The notes beneath the pieces were generated by a model, which saw nothing but the letters and a program-made list of their open reading frames with translations, had not been told where the DNA came from and did not search any database. Position numbers and translations under genes: made by a program. A DNA stretch of 60,370 nt from Gonium pectorale (lineage: Eukaryota; Chlorophyta; Chlorophyceae; Chlamydomonadales; Volvocaceae), in assembly GCA_001584585.1 (NCBI GenBank), contig LSYV01000002.1, positions 2,495,579-2,555,948 of the forward strand, written 5' to 3'. Below are positions 21,614 to 32,885 of the stretch, piece after piece (positions within the stretch are counted from its first letter, which is position 1; each line of letters begins with the position of its first letter).

Positions 21614-22123
21614 ATGCGCAGTTTTGTATCCCTGCCCCCCGCCGCCGCTCCCCCCACCCCCCGGATTCCCGCCACGCCATCCCAGAACGCCTTCCCCGGC
21701 CACACCAAGAACGCCATTAAGCCTAACCGGCGGGCTGGCGAGGCAGGCTGCGCCGTTCACAACGCGGACGCCGGTAGCCCCGGGACGGAGAGCATAACGG
21801 CCACGGCCGGCCTTTCCAGCGGCCTTGCCAGCGCCGGCACCACTACCGCTGCGGGAGACCATGTTGACTACGCCATAGATGACGGATTGCTCAGCCTCAG
21901 CACTCAAAGCAGCGGGTCGGACTGGAGCAGTGCAAGCAGCGGGGATGATGACCGGGACGACGGCACTTCCCCGGCAGTGCAAACTAGCAGCTGCAAGAGG
22001 ATCCGGCCCAACGGAAAGGACGCTCGCTGTGAGGACGCGGGCTTTGAGCGCCGAGTGCGTTTCAGGAACTCCACCTTCAAGGCGGAGGAGCTAGTAGGCC
22101 GCAGGATGGTGCTTTTTGGGTAG
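21614..22123 (+). CDS. Hypothetical Ser/Asp-rich protein with an RVRF motif (169 aa)
   Basis: This single-exon frame starts MRSFVSLPPAAAPPTPR. The middle is Ala/Gly/Thr-rich, then a Ser/Asp-rich acidic stretch (SSGSDWSSASSGDDDRDD), then a basic C-terminus ERRVRFRNSTFKAEEL. RVRF fits the RVxF docking motif for protein phosphatase 1, and acidic residues before it are common in such proteins; this is inference from a short motif. There is no signal peptide or membrane segment. It lies between CDT1 and the DUF2993 gene on the same strand. I do not recognise a family, and an upstream exon cannot be ruled out. Confidence 0.4.
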   Translation: MRSFVSLPPAAAPPTPRIPATPSQNAFPGHTKNAIKPNRRAGEAGCAVHNADAGSPGTESITATAGLSSGLASAGTTTAAGDHVDYAIDDGLLSLSTQSSGSDWSSASSGDDDRDDGTSPAVQTSSCKRIRPNGKDARCEDAGFERRVRFRNSTFKAEELVGRRMVLFG

Positions 22124-22662
22124 TGCGTCCAATTGCATCGCCACATTGGCGTGAACGACGCTCTCTCAGAATAGATGCACTCATGCGGGGAGTATGCACG
22201 GGCTGTCACTGAGGATCCGGATTGCTTACCGTACCGACCTGCTTGTTGCTGATGGCCGCTTACGGTGCGAGGTACATATTGTAGGTAGACTGCAGGATGC
22301 ACGCATCAAACATGGACGCACGCAACGTCTTAATTGGCTTCAAGGCACGCTCACAGGCCCGCGCGCCCCATACGCTAAAACAAAATGGTGCGAGTTGCCA
22401 ATTGAAGTAGAAAATTGAACTGAATTATAACGTAGGATTTTGTTGGCAGGGCCATCCACACGGCCGAAGCTCACGTGTAAAGCAAATGGTGACGTGGTAT
22501 GTCTTATAGTGCCCCTTCTTGATCGGAGCGTCAGCATGTGGCGGGTACCCACGGGTCGCTGTTGGCCCCAGTAGGTCCTCAGCGGCCTATCGCAGCAGCT
22601 AGGGCCTGGTGGCCACTTTCGCTCGGAAGCCTAGTAGCTGTCCCGGGGAACTGAGTAGCTGA
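22124..22662. other. Intergenic: upstream of the DUF2993-like gene
   Basis: AT-richer sequence with no long frame. It should include the 3' end of the 169-aa locus and the promoter of the DUF2993-like gene. A missed first exon coding for a targeting peptide is possible here. Confidence 0.4.
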
Positions 22663-25492
22663 ATGTGTGCCTTACCTGGGTCCCTGTCGGCCCTGCAGGC
22701 GGCAGCGGCAGTCGAGACCATTGCCGCGGCGGCACTTCGAGCACGCCTGCGGTCGCACAGCAAGGTGGCTGTGCAAATATCGGCATCTGGTTGGGACTTA
22801 TTGTCCGGGCGCATTGAGGGCGCCAAGGTACGCGTATCATAGGGGGGGGCGGCCGTGAGTAGCCCAGGAAGAGAGAAACCGTACCAGATACTCCCCTGCA
22901 CCGTTGCGTCTGCATCAGGCGAAAGCCAGATCCCGCCTCCCTTTTACCTTCGCCCGTCTGCTCGTATACCTCGCCCGCCATGCCCTGTACTCGGCGCCCT
23001 GCTGGGAACATCACACCCTCGGGTGTGTATGTCCGTCGAGGCTGCCTTCCCCGTTTCTTGTTCTCTTTTTTACCTTCACACATGTTGGACTTGCAGGTTG
23101 AGGGGCGGATGTGGGAAAGCCCGCTCGGCCTGACGGCACAGGTGCTCGACGTGAGTTCCCTGTACAACTCTCCGCAATGCAGACGCATGCCCGCGTTGGC
23201 GTAATTGCAACAAGTACAGCACAAACTTGCTATGCCCCGAATGTCCTCAGAAAGGTCACTACCTGTTACGGCATGCACAGCTTGCAGTTGAAAGCCCGGA
23301 AGCATAGGCACATGGCGGTTCGTTTCATTACGTGCTGTCGCATACATACTTGTGGCTACGTACGTACGCAACCGTCACGTCATGACGTCGCACGCGCTCA
23401 TGTGTGCGTTCTTTTCGCACTTGTCCCTCGCCACGTCGCCAGCAGCGCCACGCCGCTCACACACAGGGGCACATGTCGGCCGTTACAACCTCTTTGATCT
23501 TGCCCCTTATATAAGCTCAACGCCGCTCCCGTGCGTTACCTCCCTGTGTGCCAGGTCCAAGTGGGCCGCGTGGAGCTGGACCTGCCCGCCGTCTTCTCGC
23601 AGCAGCGCATTGTCCTGCGCAATGTGCCCGTGGGTGCAGCGCCCGGACCGTCGCTTCTTAGTACGGGGGTTGCGCCTGTCAAATAGCGCACACGTATTCA
23701 CAATCGCGGTTTTCTAGCGTTACTGCCGTGCTGGACCTGGACTTCGCTGCCTGCCGTAGATGGGACTATGCAGGGCGCTCTTCACAGATGGCTGCTAAGC
23801 TCCTGCCTGCCCAACCCGCTTAGCTGGCAGCGCTCCCCCCTCTGGACCTTGGCAGGTGGGCAGCGCGCGCGTGGTGTTCACGGCGCGGGACTTCGGCGCC
23901 TTCCTGCAGCACCCGCTGGTCGTAACTGCGGCGCGCAAAGCTGTCCAGGTGTGCGGAGCGGCGGGGCGGGGCCAGCGGCCTTGGGCAGGGATGCAGCACC
24001 GTGCACAACCACTGCACCGCTGAACTGGGGTGTGTTACGTATGCGTGACGGAATGCTTAAATCAGATCTAGAATAAGGCAGCAAAGCAGCCGGCAGCCTA
24101 AGGACCCTCCGCCCGACTAACTGGGGTGTTATGTAAGCGGAACGGTCGCGCGAAACCGTTCTATAAGCGACAAAACATCCTAAATGGGGTGTGTTGAAAT
24201 GAGGCGACGCATACGACAAGCGTAAGCGCGATAGTGACACACTGAGGTGTGTGTGTAAATGCACATTTGAGAGAGTCAGCGTGTGAGCTGGCCTGTGGAA
24301 GGCCTGGGAGGGAACACGGCACTCAGCAAGTCAAGATCAATATAAAGGGCAAGAGTGCACGGCCGCATGGCACCTCCTGCGGGTGCCCTTTCACGCCGCC
24401 GTCCAGCCGCCTTACAGCGTTGGCCTGGACCTGGCAAACGTCGAGTATGTACATAGTGCCAGCCCCCGTGCGACGCCCGCCCGGCCCTTGCCCTTCAGGG
24501 CCGGCCCTTCCTGTTTGACCGGGATGGGGTGGCGATCATCCCCGAACCGGTCACCGGCGGCTGCGTGCTCTTCAGCGGCACCGTGGCAGCCAGCGGGCGG
24601 CGCTACCAGCTCACCATGCGGCCCGCGCAGGGCGGCCGGCGAGCCGTGGTGACCGCCATGCCGGCTGATATGCTCGGCGCCCTAGCCCCCAGCATCAAGG
24701 CTCACGCGGGCGCAGAGAGCACGCGGCACGCGCAGCAAGGGCGCAGGCCGTGTGGCGAGTCTGCAGCCGCCGCAGGTACGGGCGCTTCGGTTGCCGCTGT
24801 GAGCCTGGCGACGGCCGGCAGTGGCGAGTGCGAGGCCGACCCGCTGGTGTCCTTAGAGCTCAGCCGCTTCTTCAGCGGCCTGCTAGTGGACCTGCAAGGA
24901 GCTGAGCTGGCGTTTCGGGCGATGCGGATCTCAGCGGCTGCCGGCGGCGCGTCGAGCAAGGAGCGCGGGTGGGTGTTGGTCGGGGTCGGTCGGGCGGGCG
25001 GGCTGGTCAACGGTGATGGGCTATGCCATACGAGGCTGAAGGCTTGCAAGAGATTGCCAGGGAATGTGGATGGATGAGGAGTGCCAGGGACTGGCTGCGC
25101 CGTGGCATGGCTGGGGCGAGATTGGGGGAGCCGTAAGAAGACTGAGCGGTACGTTGCTGCCTGTGCATTGGGTTATTCCCGTCTCCAGCGTCGCGCAACA
25201 CCAAGCCACGAAGCTTGCTGCCCGTATGTTCCATTTCTGCCCAGCACATGGCTTCGTAGCCACAATCTGGATACGCACAGGTGTTTTCTGGAATCCGGGA
25301 GCACGGGATGTATCGGCGTGTCCCGACTCCCGAGGGCCTCCGTGCCCGGGGGCTGATCTTGCGTTTGCTGTAAAGCCTGAGCCCCCATCGACTGCTGCCT
25401 GCAGGAGACCAGGGAGGGTAGCTGAAGGCCTGCTGGATCTGGAGCTGACAGCTACCGTGCGCAGCTTCCCCCCTCTGAACATTCAATTCTAA
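22663..25492 (+). CDS. DUF2993 (LmeA-like) family protein
   Basis: Exons are 22663-22827, 23097-23150, 23555-23629, 23856-23948, 24499-24968 and 25405-25492, 314 aa in frame. The order of elements fits DUF2993: VAVQISASGWDLLSGRIEGA, then VEGRMWESPLGLTAQVLD, VQVGRVELDLPAVFSQQRIV, VGSARVVFTARDFGAFLQHP, GRPFLFDRDGVAIIPEPVTG, LSRFFSGLLVDLQGAELAFR and the ending LDLELTATVRSFPPLNIQF. The family appears in actinobacteria (LmeA, envelope lipoglycan assembly), cyanobacteria and plastid-bearing eukaryotes; its role in algae is unknown to me. The fold is expected to be beta-rich and lipid-binding, which is inference. The start is uncertain: ATG 22663 is in frame, but 22700 is also a good acceptor, so a targeting-peptide exon may lie upstream. 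Intron 4 is 550 bp and holds repeat copies. Confidence 0.62.
24012..24238 (+). repeat. Repeat cluster in intron 4 of the DUF2993-like gene, with hairpin copy
   Basis: Three related pieces start CTGAACTGGGGTGTGTTACG (24021), CTAACTGGGGTGTTATGTAA (24117) and CTAAATGGGGTGTGTTGAAA (24179). The last leads into a single copy of the hairpin repeat at 24189-24238 with the GCATACG-ACAAG-CGTAAGC stem. Another hairpin, GAACGGT-CGCGCGAA-ACCGTTC, lies at 24140-24161. The whole cluster sits within one intron and looks like a small composite non-coding element. Confidence 0.75.
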
Positions 25493-26915
25493 ACCAGCAG
25501 GGCGGGTCCATGTCGGTATGGCGTGAGCACATTGCATGAAGGCATGTCGTGGAATTAAGATGCGGCCGTAGGAGGATTCATCAATGAGTCGCCGCAATGT
25601 TGTGTTGGCTCGGAGCAGGGTACAGCAGGTGCCGAGCAGGGTGGAGGCTGGAGATCGATGGTATATGTGAGATTATGAGTAAGACAGGTAGCATTGGCAA
25701 GCGCAAGCACGTGTGGCATACTGCTATCCTTGCACTAGGCGTGCGCGTGCTGCGCGTGCTGCAACCTCCTTCACGTGCGGGGATCTTTTCCTTGGTTCTG
25801 ACCGAACGGTAGCATATGTTTTACCAATGTGTGGTCAGCTGGTCACAGTTCGGGATGCCCGAATCCCACAGACCCCAAGTCCATTAGTCGATTCGCGGAG
25901 CGGTAGGACTTTTCTTCCGCGGGGATCGGTGCGATCTCTTATGATACGCACGCGTGCAGCTTATGGATATGTTTTATGGTCCACACGCTGCCATGTCCTT
26001 GACGTTTAGCTTAGGGTTTGGGGCAGCTAGTGTGTACCTTGATGCGTTACAACACGCATACCCGCGTCGCCAATGTTGCGGGCTCCTGTCGTAAGAGTAT
26101 GGATGTGCGTATACTGGTGCTGGGCGCGTCGGGTTTGACACGTTGGATCGGCTCGGGCCACGCGTCGTACGGCACGTTGTACGATTTCACGTCAAAATCA
26201 TCGGGTCATGATCGCAGCATGCCACACCGGAAGCCTCGTGCATCAGCCTTGAATCCTGTTACATGCAGGGGCTTGTGACATCAGCGCGATGAGGTACGCC
26301 GTTATGATCAGTTGCTAAGGTGCATCTATCGGTAAAGACACATGAACGTTTGCAGCGGAGCTAGCGACTGATGGCGCCAGCTTGACTTGTCTCGCCATTG
26401 ATCGTTCCGACCCAATTCCGGCGCCCTCCCAGGATTCGCGACGTCGCAAAGGGCTACGTGGTCGCTATCACGTCTATGTTTGCGGGAGCTACGGTGGTAC
26501 ACTACGTCCTCCGCCCAGACCTGGTGCGTGCTGTGCATCGCAGGCAACATGGGTTAGGCGTACCTGGGTGAATGGGTACCGATAGACCCCTTGTGACGTT
26601 CAGCTCTCTGACATAAGTCAGGCGCCTTGATGTTGAAGCATGGCCGCATGCCCGTTGCATTCCGGTGCAGACGCTTCCCATCCAGGACTACCTGCCTGCC
26701 AACGAAGCCAGCGGGTCTGCTCCCGAGTCGCCGTCCGCCACTCCCACGGCCTCGGCCTTACCGACGAAGTAACAACCGAGACCAAAGCAGGTGTGTTGCA
26801 AGCCGCCTCATAGGCTGCCTCCCGGGTGCCCTCATTTTTTTTCCTTGCAAGGTACGGTACCCGTCACAGGCCTTTCCCCCCGCTCCCACAGCCTTCAAGC
26901 GTAGCAACGGCTTAG
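25493..26915. other. Gene-poor stretch upstream of the NFX1-type gene
   Basis: Most of it is less GC-rich than the genes, with no recognisable exon on either strand. At 26671-26771 the plus strand has a coding-like piece after an acceptor (GGTGCAG). It starts TLPIQDYLPANEASGSAPES and ends at a GTAACA donor. Its phase does not join the NFX1-type exon at 26916, so I leave it out of that gene. Confidence 0.4.
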
Positions 26916-29900
26916 ATGCCGCGCGTCGGCGGGAACGGGCCATTGCGTCGCCCTATGGGCGGCCCCGGCCCTGTCCTGTCCAACCACAGCAGCGACGATG
27001 AGTTCGCTGCCGGCGGGCCACCAGCGTCTGCCTGGGCACGTGGTGCCCCGAAGACGGGTGCGGACCAGGTGAGCCGTGTGCAACATCTTGGTGCATGGCC
27101 GGGTATTTCCTTTTTCCGAAGATCGCGACATAGCGCTGGTTTTACCACATGTCTGATCTGGGTTCCTGTTCGGCACGTCCGGGCAGCTGCCTAACCCCTC
27201 CATCCTGCGGCCCGTCGTGGCCAGCTTGACGTTGTACCGGATTTCCTGTCTCACAGGCTGAGTCGGACCAGGCCTCCAGCGCGCTGTTCGAGGGCTACCT
27301 GCAGGCCGGCAGGGTGCTGGGGGACGACCTGGGCAAGGACCAGGTGGGTCGGTGCCCACGCCTTGCCCTGAACACTTAGCATCTGGCTTGGGGCTTTCCT
27401 TCTGCGCTGGCGGCATATCTTGTCCTCCATAGCGTAGGTACAGGTACCGACAGTGCTCTATGATTCCAACACCACGGTTGGGGATGGCGCCGTGTAAGAG
27501 GTTCAGCGGTGATGCAACGGGGACGGCCAAGTAACTTGTACAGTACGGGAAGTAGCATGAATTGCCCCACGCAACCCGAGCGCCTCGGTGTGTCTCTGTG
27601 CTCCGCGCAGGTCTTCCAGCAGGGCCTGAGCCGCATCCGGGACCACCTTGCCAACATGGACGGCAGCTGCTGCCTCATCTGCCTCAACCACATCCGCCCC
27701 ACCGAGGCCATCTGGCACTGCGGGCGCGGCTGCTACACGGTGCTGCACCTGGTCTGCATCCAGGTGGGGCGGGCACAGGGGAGCGTGCGAGCACAGCGGA
27801 GGGCGCAGGAGGCGGACGTTAAATAGGATCCAGGGTACGCCGCGGCGTACGTTGAACGGCGTTGTCAGTGCATATCTGGGTTTCATTTGGGTCCTCCTGT
27901 TCTTCGCATTCGCGACTTATCGATGCAAGGCGGTGGCGAATTGGGAAGTGACAGATTCTCTCTTACAACGTGAACGGATTATCGATTGCGGCTGCGCCCA
28001 TCATATGGTGGCCCGGCTTTCACTGCCGTGACAACTGACATGTACCACAATGGCGCCTCATGTCCGCAGGATTGGGCGCGCAGCCAGCTGGACGCGGCGG
28101 CGGCCAAGGCGGCGGCGAGGCTGTCGCAGTTCCCGGCGGCTGCCGACGAGGCACGGGCCACCGCTGAATGGGGCTGCCCCAAGTGTCGCTCCACGTACCC
28201 GGCCGCCGACATACCGCGCCAGTACAAGTGCTTCTGCGAAAAAGGTGCGGTGCGGTGTGCTGAGATCAGGGCGACCTCGCGCAAGCCCCTTGTTGAGATG
28301 CGCTGAATGTCAATCCTGCCTATGGGCCCGCGAATGGGCCTCAACGCTGTATGCGGTACCTTCAACGTTCAGGGTGGCCTGCAGGGGCGGCCTGCAGGCG
28401 CAAGCTGTCGCCTCACCAATACCTGCGGCCTGCTCGCAAGAATTTGACGGTCTTGAGTTTACGGCCCCGATTAAGAACCCTGCTCCGACTGGCCCCTGCA
28501 CTGCAGTGGAGAACCCCGAGTTCGACCCGTGGGTCACCCCGCACAGCTGCGGCGAGATATGCGGCCGCCCGCTGCCCGGCGGCTGCGAGCACACGTGTCT
28601 GCTGCTCTGCCACCCGGGGCCCTGCCCGCCCTGCCCGCTGGTGGTGGACGCCAGCTGCTACTGCGGCCGCAAGCAGCACAAGCGCCGCTGCGGGCACCAC
28701 GAGTACAGCTGCGAGGGCGTGTGCGGCGCGCAGCTGGAGTGCGGCCATCGGTGAGCCGGCCGGCCGGTTGAGGGGTGGGTGACAAGAGGCCGAGCGATGG
28801 AAGATTGAGGCTTATAGGAAGCATTACCTCAACCTTGGGGCCAGGTTGTGCCCCCAGGTTGTGCCCCCAGGTTGTGCCCTCAGTAAATACATGCAATTCA
28901 CCCCATACGCCTCTGGCCGAGCATGGCCGTCCTCATTGCCAACCTGGTGTAACGCAGGTGCCCTGACATGTGCCATCCGGGCGATTGCGCCAGCTGCCGA
29001 GTCATGGGCGACTTTGCGTGCCGCTGCGGGGCCGAGCGGCGGCGCCGGCCCTGCGGCGAGCGCGCCTACCAGTGCGGCCGCGTGTGCGGCAAGGCGCTGT
29101 CGTGCGGTAACCACACATGCGAGCAGGTGAGGCGGGTACGGGCCCGGCGGGATTGTACGCAGGGAGTGCCTGAGAATGAAAAGTGGAAAGCGTTCCTTTG
29201 ACATATTACCACCTCTGTGTCGGCGGCCTGTACTACCGTGTGTAAAGCGTGAACTAACCCCAGCCGGGCCTGCCGTGTCGCGAGACACTCATCAGCCTTG
29301 AGCAGATGCAATCTCGGGTACGCGCAGCCCGCGACCACCCCGTATGCACCCCTTCCACTCGGTGTCCGCGATGCGCCTGGTTTCCCTTCTTTATTACCCC
29401 TTGACCCCATTCTCCCCCCCAAGACTTTCACTGTAAGATTGCGATTCGACGTCACACGTCAAGGCCCGCGCCCCTCCTTCACTACTTCCTTCCCCGCCCC
29501 GTTTCCGGGCAGGTGTGCCACGCGGGTCCCTGCGGCGAGTGCCCCTTCTCCGGCGCGCGGTCCTGCCCCTGCGGCAAGGTGACCCACGAGGGCATGTCGT
29601 GCACGGACAAGGTGCCGACGTGCGGGGCCACCTGCGGCAAGCTGCTGCCGTGCGGGGTGCACCGCTGCAACGACCGCTGCCACCACGGCGAGTGCACCAC
29701 GCAGTGCCGGGGGCCGGCGCTCAAGACGTGCAGGTGCGGGCGGTCGCGTGCTGTGCACACCGGTGTTCCACGTTGAGCCAAGGCGAAGGCTCCTTTTCCT
29801 TGGGAAGTGGACTCCAGGCACTTAAAAGGAAGACCGTCGTTGCGTTGGCACGCTAAGGCGATGCAACCGTGATATCAAATGGTCGGCGGTCGCCGTCGTT

Positions 29901-32392
29901 TGGCAAGGCCCCGGACGCCGTACCCGCGCAGATCCGCTCGTCCCCACTTGAGCACAGGTGTGGCAAGAGCCAGAAGGAGGTGCTGTGCTTCCAGGAGCAC
30001 ACCTGCGAGAGGAGGTGCATGGCGATGCGCGCCTGCGGGCGCCACCCCTGCAAGCGCCGCTGCTGCGACGGCAACTGCCCGCCGTGCGAGGAGGTGTGCG
30101 GCAGGCGGCTCAAGTGCGGGAACCACAAGTGCCCCGCGCCCTGCCACAGCGGCCCCTGCAGGTGCGGGATCGGCAGTGTCATTCCCGGTGACGCATGCAA
30201 CAACCTACATCAGGCGCTGCGTGCTTTCCCCGAACAGCTTGCCGATACTAACAAGGACAATGTGGATGAGCTTGAAGCCACGCGGCCAACGTTTTTTTGC
30301 GAGTTGAACGCTGTGCGTCGTCGTCACCTGCTTGATTCGCAGTACGCTCCGGTTAACTCTCCCGCCTCCCGCCGTGTCAGCGCCGTCGGTTGTTGCGTCC
30401 TGGCCCCTGACCCTTGCATTGCCTCCTGGCGCCGCGCCCTTCAACCCCCGGTGCCCCATCCCGACAGGCCCTGCCCCCTGACGTCTTCGGTCACGTGCGC
30501 GTGCGGGGCGACCTGGTGCTCGCTGCCTTGCGGCGCCGAGGCCAAAGCTGAGCCGCCGCACTGTCCCGCGCCGTGCGCAGTCCCGCGCATCTGCCGCCAC
30601 GCGCCGCAGCTTCCCCCGCACCGCTGCCACTTCGGGCCCTGCCCACCCTGCCCCAAGCCCTGCGCCACCCCGCTGACCTGCGGGCACGCGTGCGCTGAGC
30701 CCTCCTGCCACGACCCGCCGCCGCCGGCGGTTCCGGACTTCGTGCAGCCGCCGCCGCCCAAGGCAAAGGCCGCGGGTTCGGCGGCGACGTCGGAGCGCTC
30801 CCGCGCCAAACGCGACGGCGGCGGAAGCGGAGGCGCGGACGGGCTGGATGGGGCGCCGGCGGTGTGGCAGCCGTCCATCTTGGCGGCGCAGATGCTGGCG
30901 GGCGTGGCGGCAACGGGCGAGCTGCCCAGCGCCTGCCCGCCGTGCCGACAGCCTGTGCCGCTGGGATGCGTGGGGGGACACACCCAGCGCGCGCTGCCGT
31001 GCTGCGAGGTGCGGCCCTTCAGCTGCGGCGCGGCCTGCGGGCGGCCGCTGGCGTGCGGCAACCACACCTGCGGCATGCCCTGCCACGCGGTGGCGGATGC
31101 GCCGGGTGCGCCGGGCGCAGCGCCTGTGGCGGCGCCGGGGCCGGCAGACGTGGCGGCGCCGCGGGCCTGCAGGCAGTGCAGCCGCCGCTGCGAGCGGCCG
31201 CGACCGGCCGGGTGCACCCACCCCTGCCCGCTGGCGTGCCACCAGGGCCCCTGCCCCCGCTGCGAGGCGCAGGTGCGGGCGGGCTGCCTGTGCGGCAAGT
31301 CCACCCTCCAACTGAGCTGCCACCAGATGGTGGCGGTGACGGCAACGGCGGGAGCCGGCAAGCAGGCGACGGTGGCGTCGGCGCTGTCGTGCGGCAAGCC
31401 GTGCCACAAGCAGCTCCTGTACTGCACGCATCCCTGCAAGTAGGTTTTNNNNNNNNNNNNNNNNNNNNCGTCGGCGCGTGTCGTGTCGGCAACGCCGTGC
31501 CACAAGCAGCTCCTGTACTGCACGCATCCCTGCAAGTTAGGTTTTGCCGCATGGAGAGGTGGTGTCGAAGGACAGTCAGGTTTGGCGGGTTATCAGTGAT
31601 GACGTATCAGCAACCGTAAATGTCGGAACATGCCCACCTGTAGAATGCATTGCTTCTCACCACCTTGTGAGCATCAACGCGTTGTATTTAACGCCCTCCA
31701 TACAATTCTGTTATCAATTCCTGCACCTGCCCGTCTGTGCCTGTCTGTGCAACTCGCAACCTCTCCTGTGCAACAACATTTGAACCGCCCCGACTGTGCC
31801 GTGCAGAGCGCTCTGCCATGCCGGACCCTGCCCCAGTCCGGAAGACTGCAGCGCGGAAGTCAACGTCCGCTGCTCCTGCCCCGCCAAGCGCCGCGCCAAG
31901 TGGCGCTGCGCCGAGGTGCAGGCGGCTTTGGTCAAGGCCGGAAAGCCGCGCACCTACGACGACTCCCAGGCGCCGCGCCTGCTGCCCTGCGACGCCGAGT
32001 GCGAGCGGGCCAAGGCCAAGTCCTCCACCGCCAGCCTAGCAGCCGCCTCTGGCTCCGCTTCTGCCTCCAAAGGCGCCGGCGAGGACAAGCGCAGCGGGTC
32101 GGCTGGCGCTACGGTTTCGGCGTCGCCAAGCACGGACAACCTGCCGGACGCGGCTGCGGCTGTGGGTGGCGGCAAGGGCGGCAAGGCACGGCTGACAAGG
32201 GCGGAGCGCGAGGCCCTGGCGGCCAAGAAGGAGGCGGAGCGGCGGCGGCAGGAGCGCATGAGCGGCATCGTGCGCGGCGTGGTGCTGGGTGTGCTGGGCG
32301 TGGTGGGTGTGCTGCTGGCGCTTGGTGCCCGGGCGGCGCTGTTGTGGCTGGATGCGTACATGCGAGATAAGTACGGAAAGGTGCAGCTTTGA
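26916..32392 (+). CDS. NFXL1: NFX1-type zinc-finger protein with RING and C-terminal membrane anchor (NFXL1-like)
   Basis: This is probably a membrane-anchored E3-ligase-like zinc-finger protein. Ten exons: 26916-27068, 27257-27343, 27611-27763, 28070-28244, 28507-28750, 28958-29126, 29513-29733, 29958-30161, 30468-31439 and 31807-32392, 987 aa. Every join restores the frame. The RING-type finger is [20 protein letters not shown] near residue 100 and continues through exon 4 ([20 protein letters not shown]). About ten NFX1 fingers follow, with motifs such as [28 protein letters not shown] and the last [21 protein letters not shown]. Near the C-terminus is one hydrophobic helix, [20 protein letters not shown], as in human NFXL1, which is of similar size. 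The assembly gap at 31449-31468 falls in the last intron, so the coding sequence looks intact. The start at 26916 directly follows an in-frame stop but may not be the true N-terminus. Confidence 0.88.
28842..28880 (+). repeat. 14 bp tandem repeat in an NFXL1-like intron
   Basis: Three copies of CCAGGTTGTGCCCC, the last slightly changed, in the intron between exons 5 and 6. Confidence 0.85.
31376..31545 (+). repeat. Duplicate of the exon 9 end on both sides of the N-gap
   Basis: The last ~70 bp before the gap (31376-31448) reappear at 31469-31545 with several single-base insertions, for example GCGTGTCGTGTCGG against GCTGTCGTGCGG and GCAAGTTAGG against GCAAGTAGG. Scattered single-base insertions are typical of a low-quality read or contig end, not of a real duplication. 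Confidence 0.85.
31449..31468. other. Assembly gap of 20 Ns
   Basis: Twenty Ns lie inside the last intron of the NFXL1-like gene. The sequence just right of the gap repeats the sequence just left of it, so the gap size is probably a placeholder. Confidence 0.99.
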
Positions 32393-32885
32393 AAGGCGTC
32401 TGGCTGCAGCTGCTGGGGTGGGGTGCACTCGTATAGATATCCTTTGTAGCGGTGAGCGTCAGCCGCTGCAACCGCGACTCGCGTACAGAGCAGTACCAGG
32501 TACGGGATGAATATGTTACAGAGTGAGATGGAGAACCGACAGTGGTTGCCATGAGGTAACCCCGTAGTGGGCACAAACGGCATGGAGGGTTCCAGGGCTT
32601 ATGTTCTTCGTGCTCAGGCGTGGTAGCGGTCTCAATGGCTGTCATGTGCCAATGCCTTTGTCGGGTAGGGGCGTGCACGTCTGCGACATCTCAGGCTCCC
32701 GTGGCCATGATACTGGGCAGCCAGCGCGAGGTTAGGAAGCTGCTTGCTGCGCTGCTTGGGCTGGAGTCCAACATCTGCATGTTTGGGGCAGGGATGGGGA
32801 ACGGTCTCGGCGACGGGGGACTCCGTGGTCCGTGCGCAGCACAGGTACAAGAGATACAAGCTCTCCGCCGCTTCATAATCTGCAG
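32393..32885. other. Convergent region between NFXL1-like and BolA genes
   Basis: Both genes end here. A minus-strand TGTAA (TTACA at 32516-32520) would serve BolA, 366 nt past its stop. I see no coding exon. Confidence 0.5.

Noticed and set aside
31469..31545. A real extra zinc-finger exon after the gap
   Set aside because: Its sequence is an error-rich copy of the exon end before the gap and has frame-breaking insertions.
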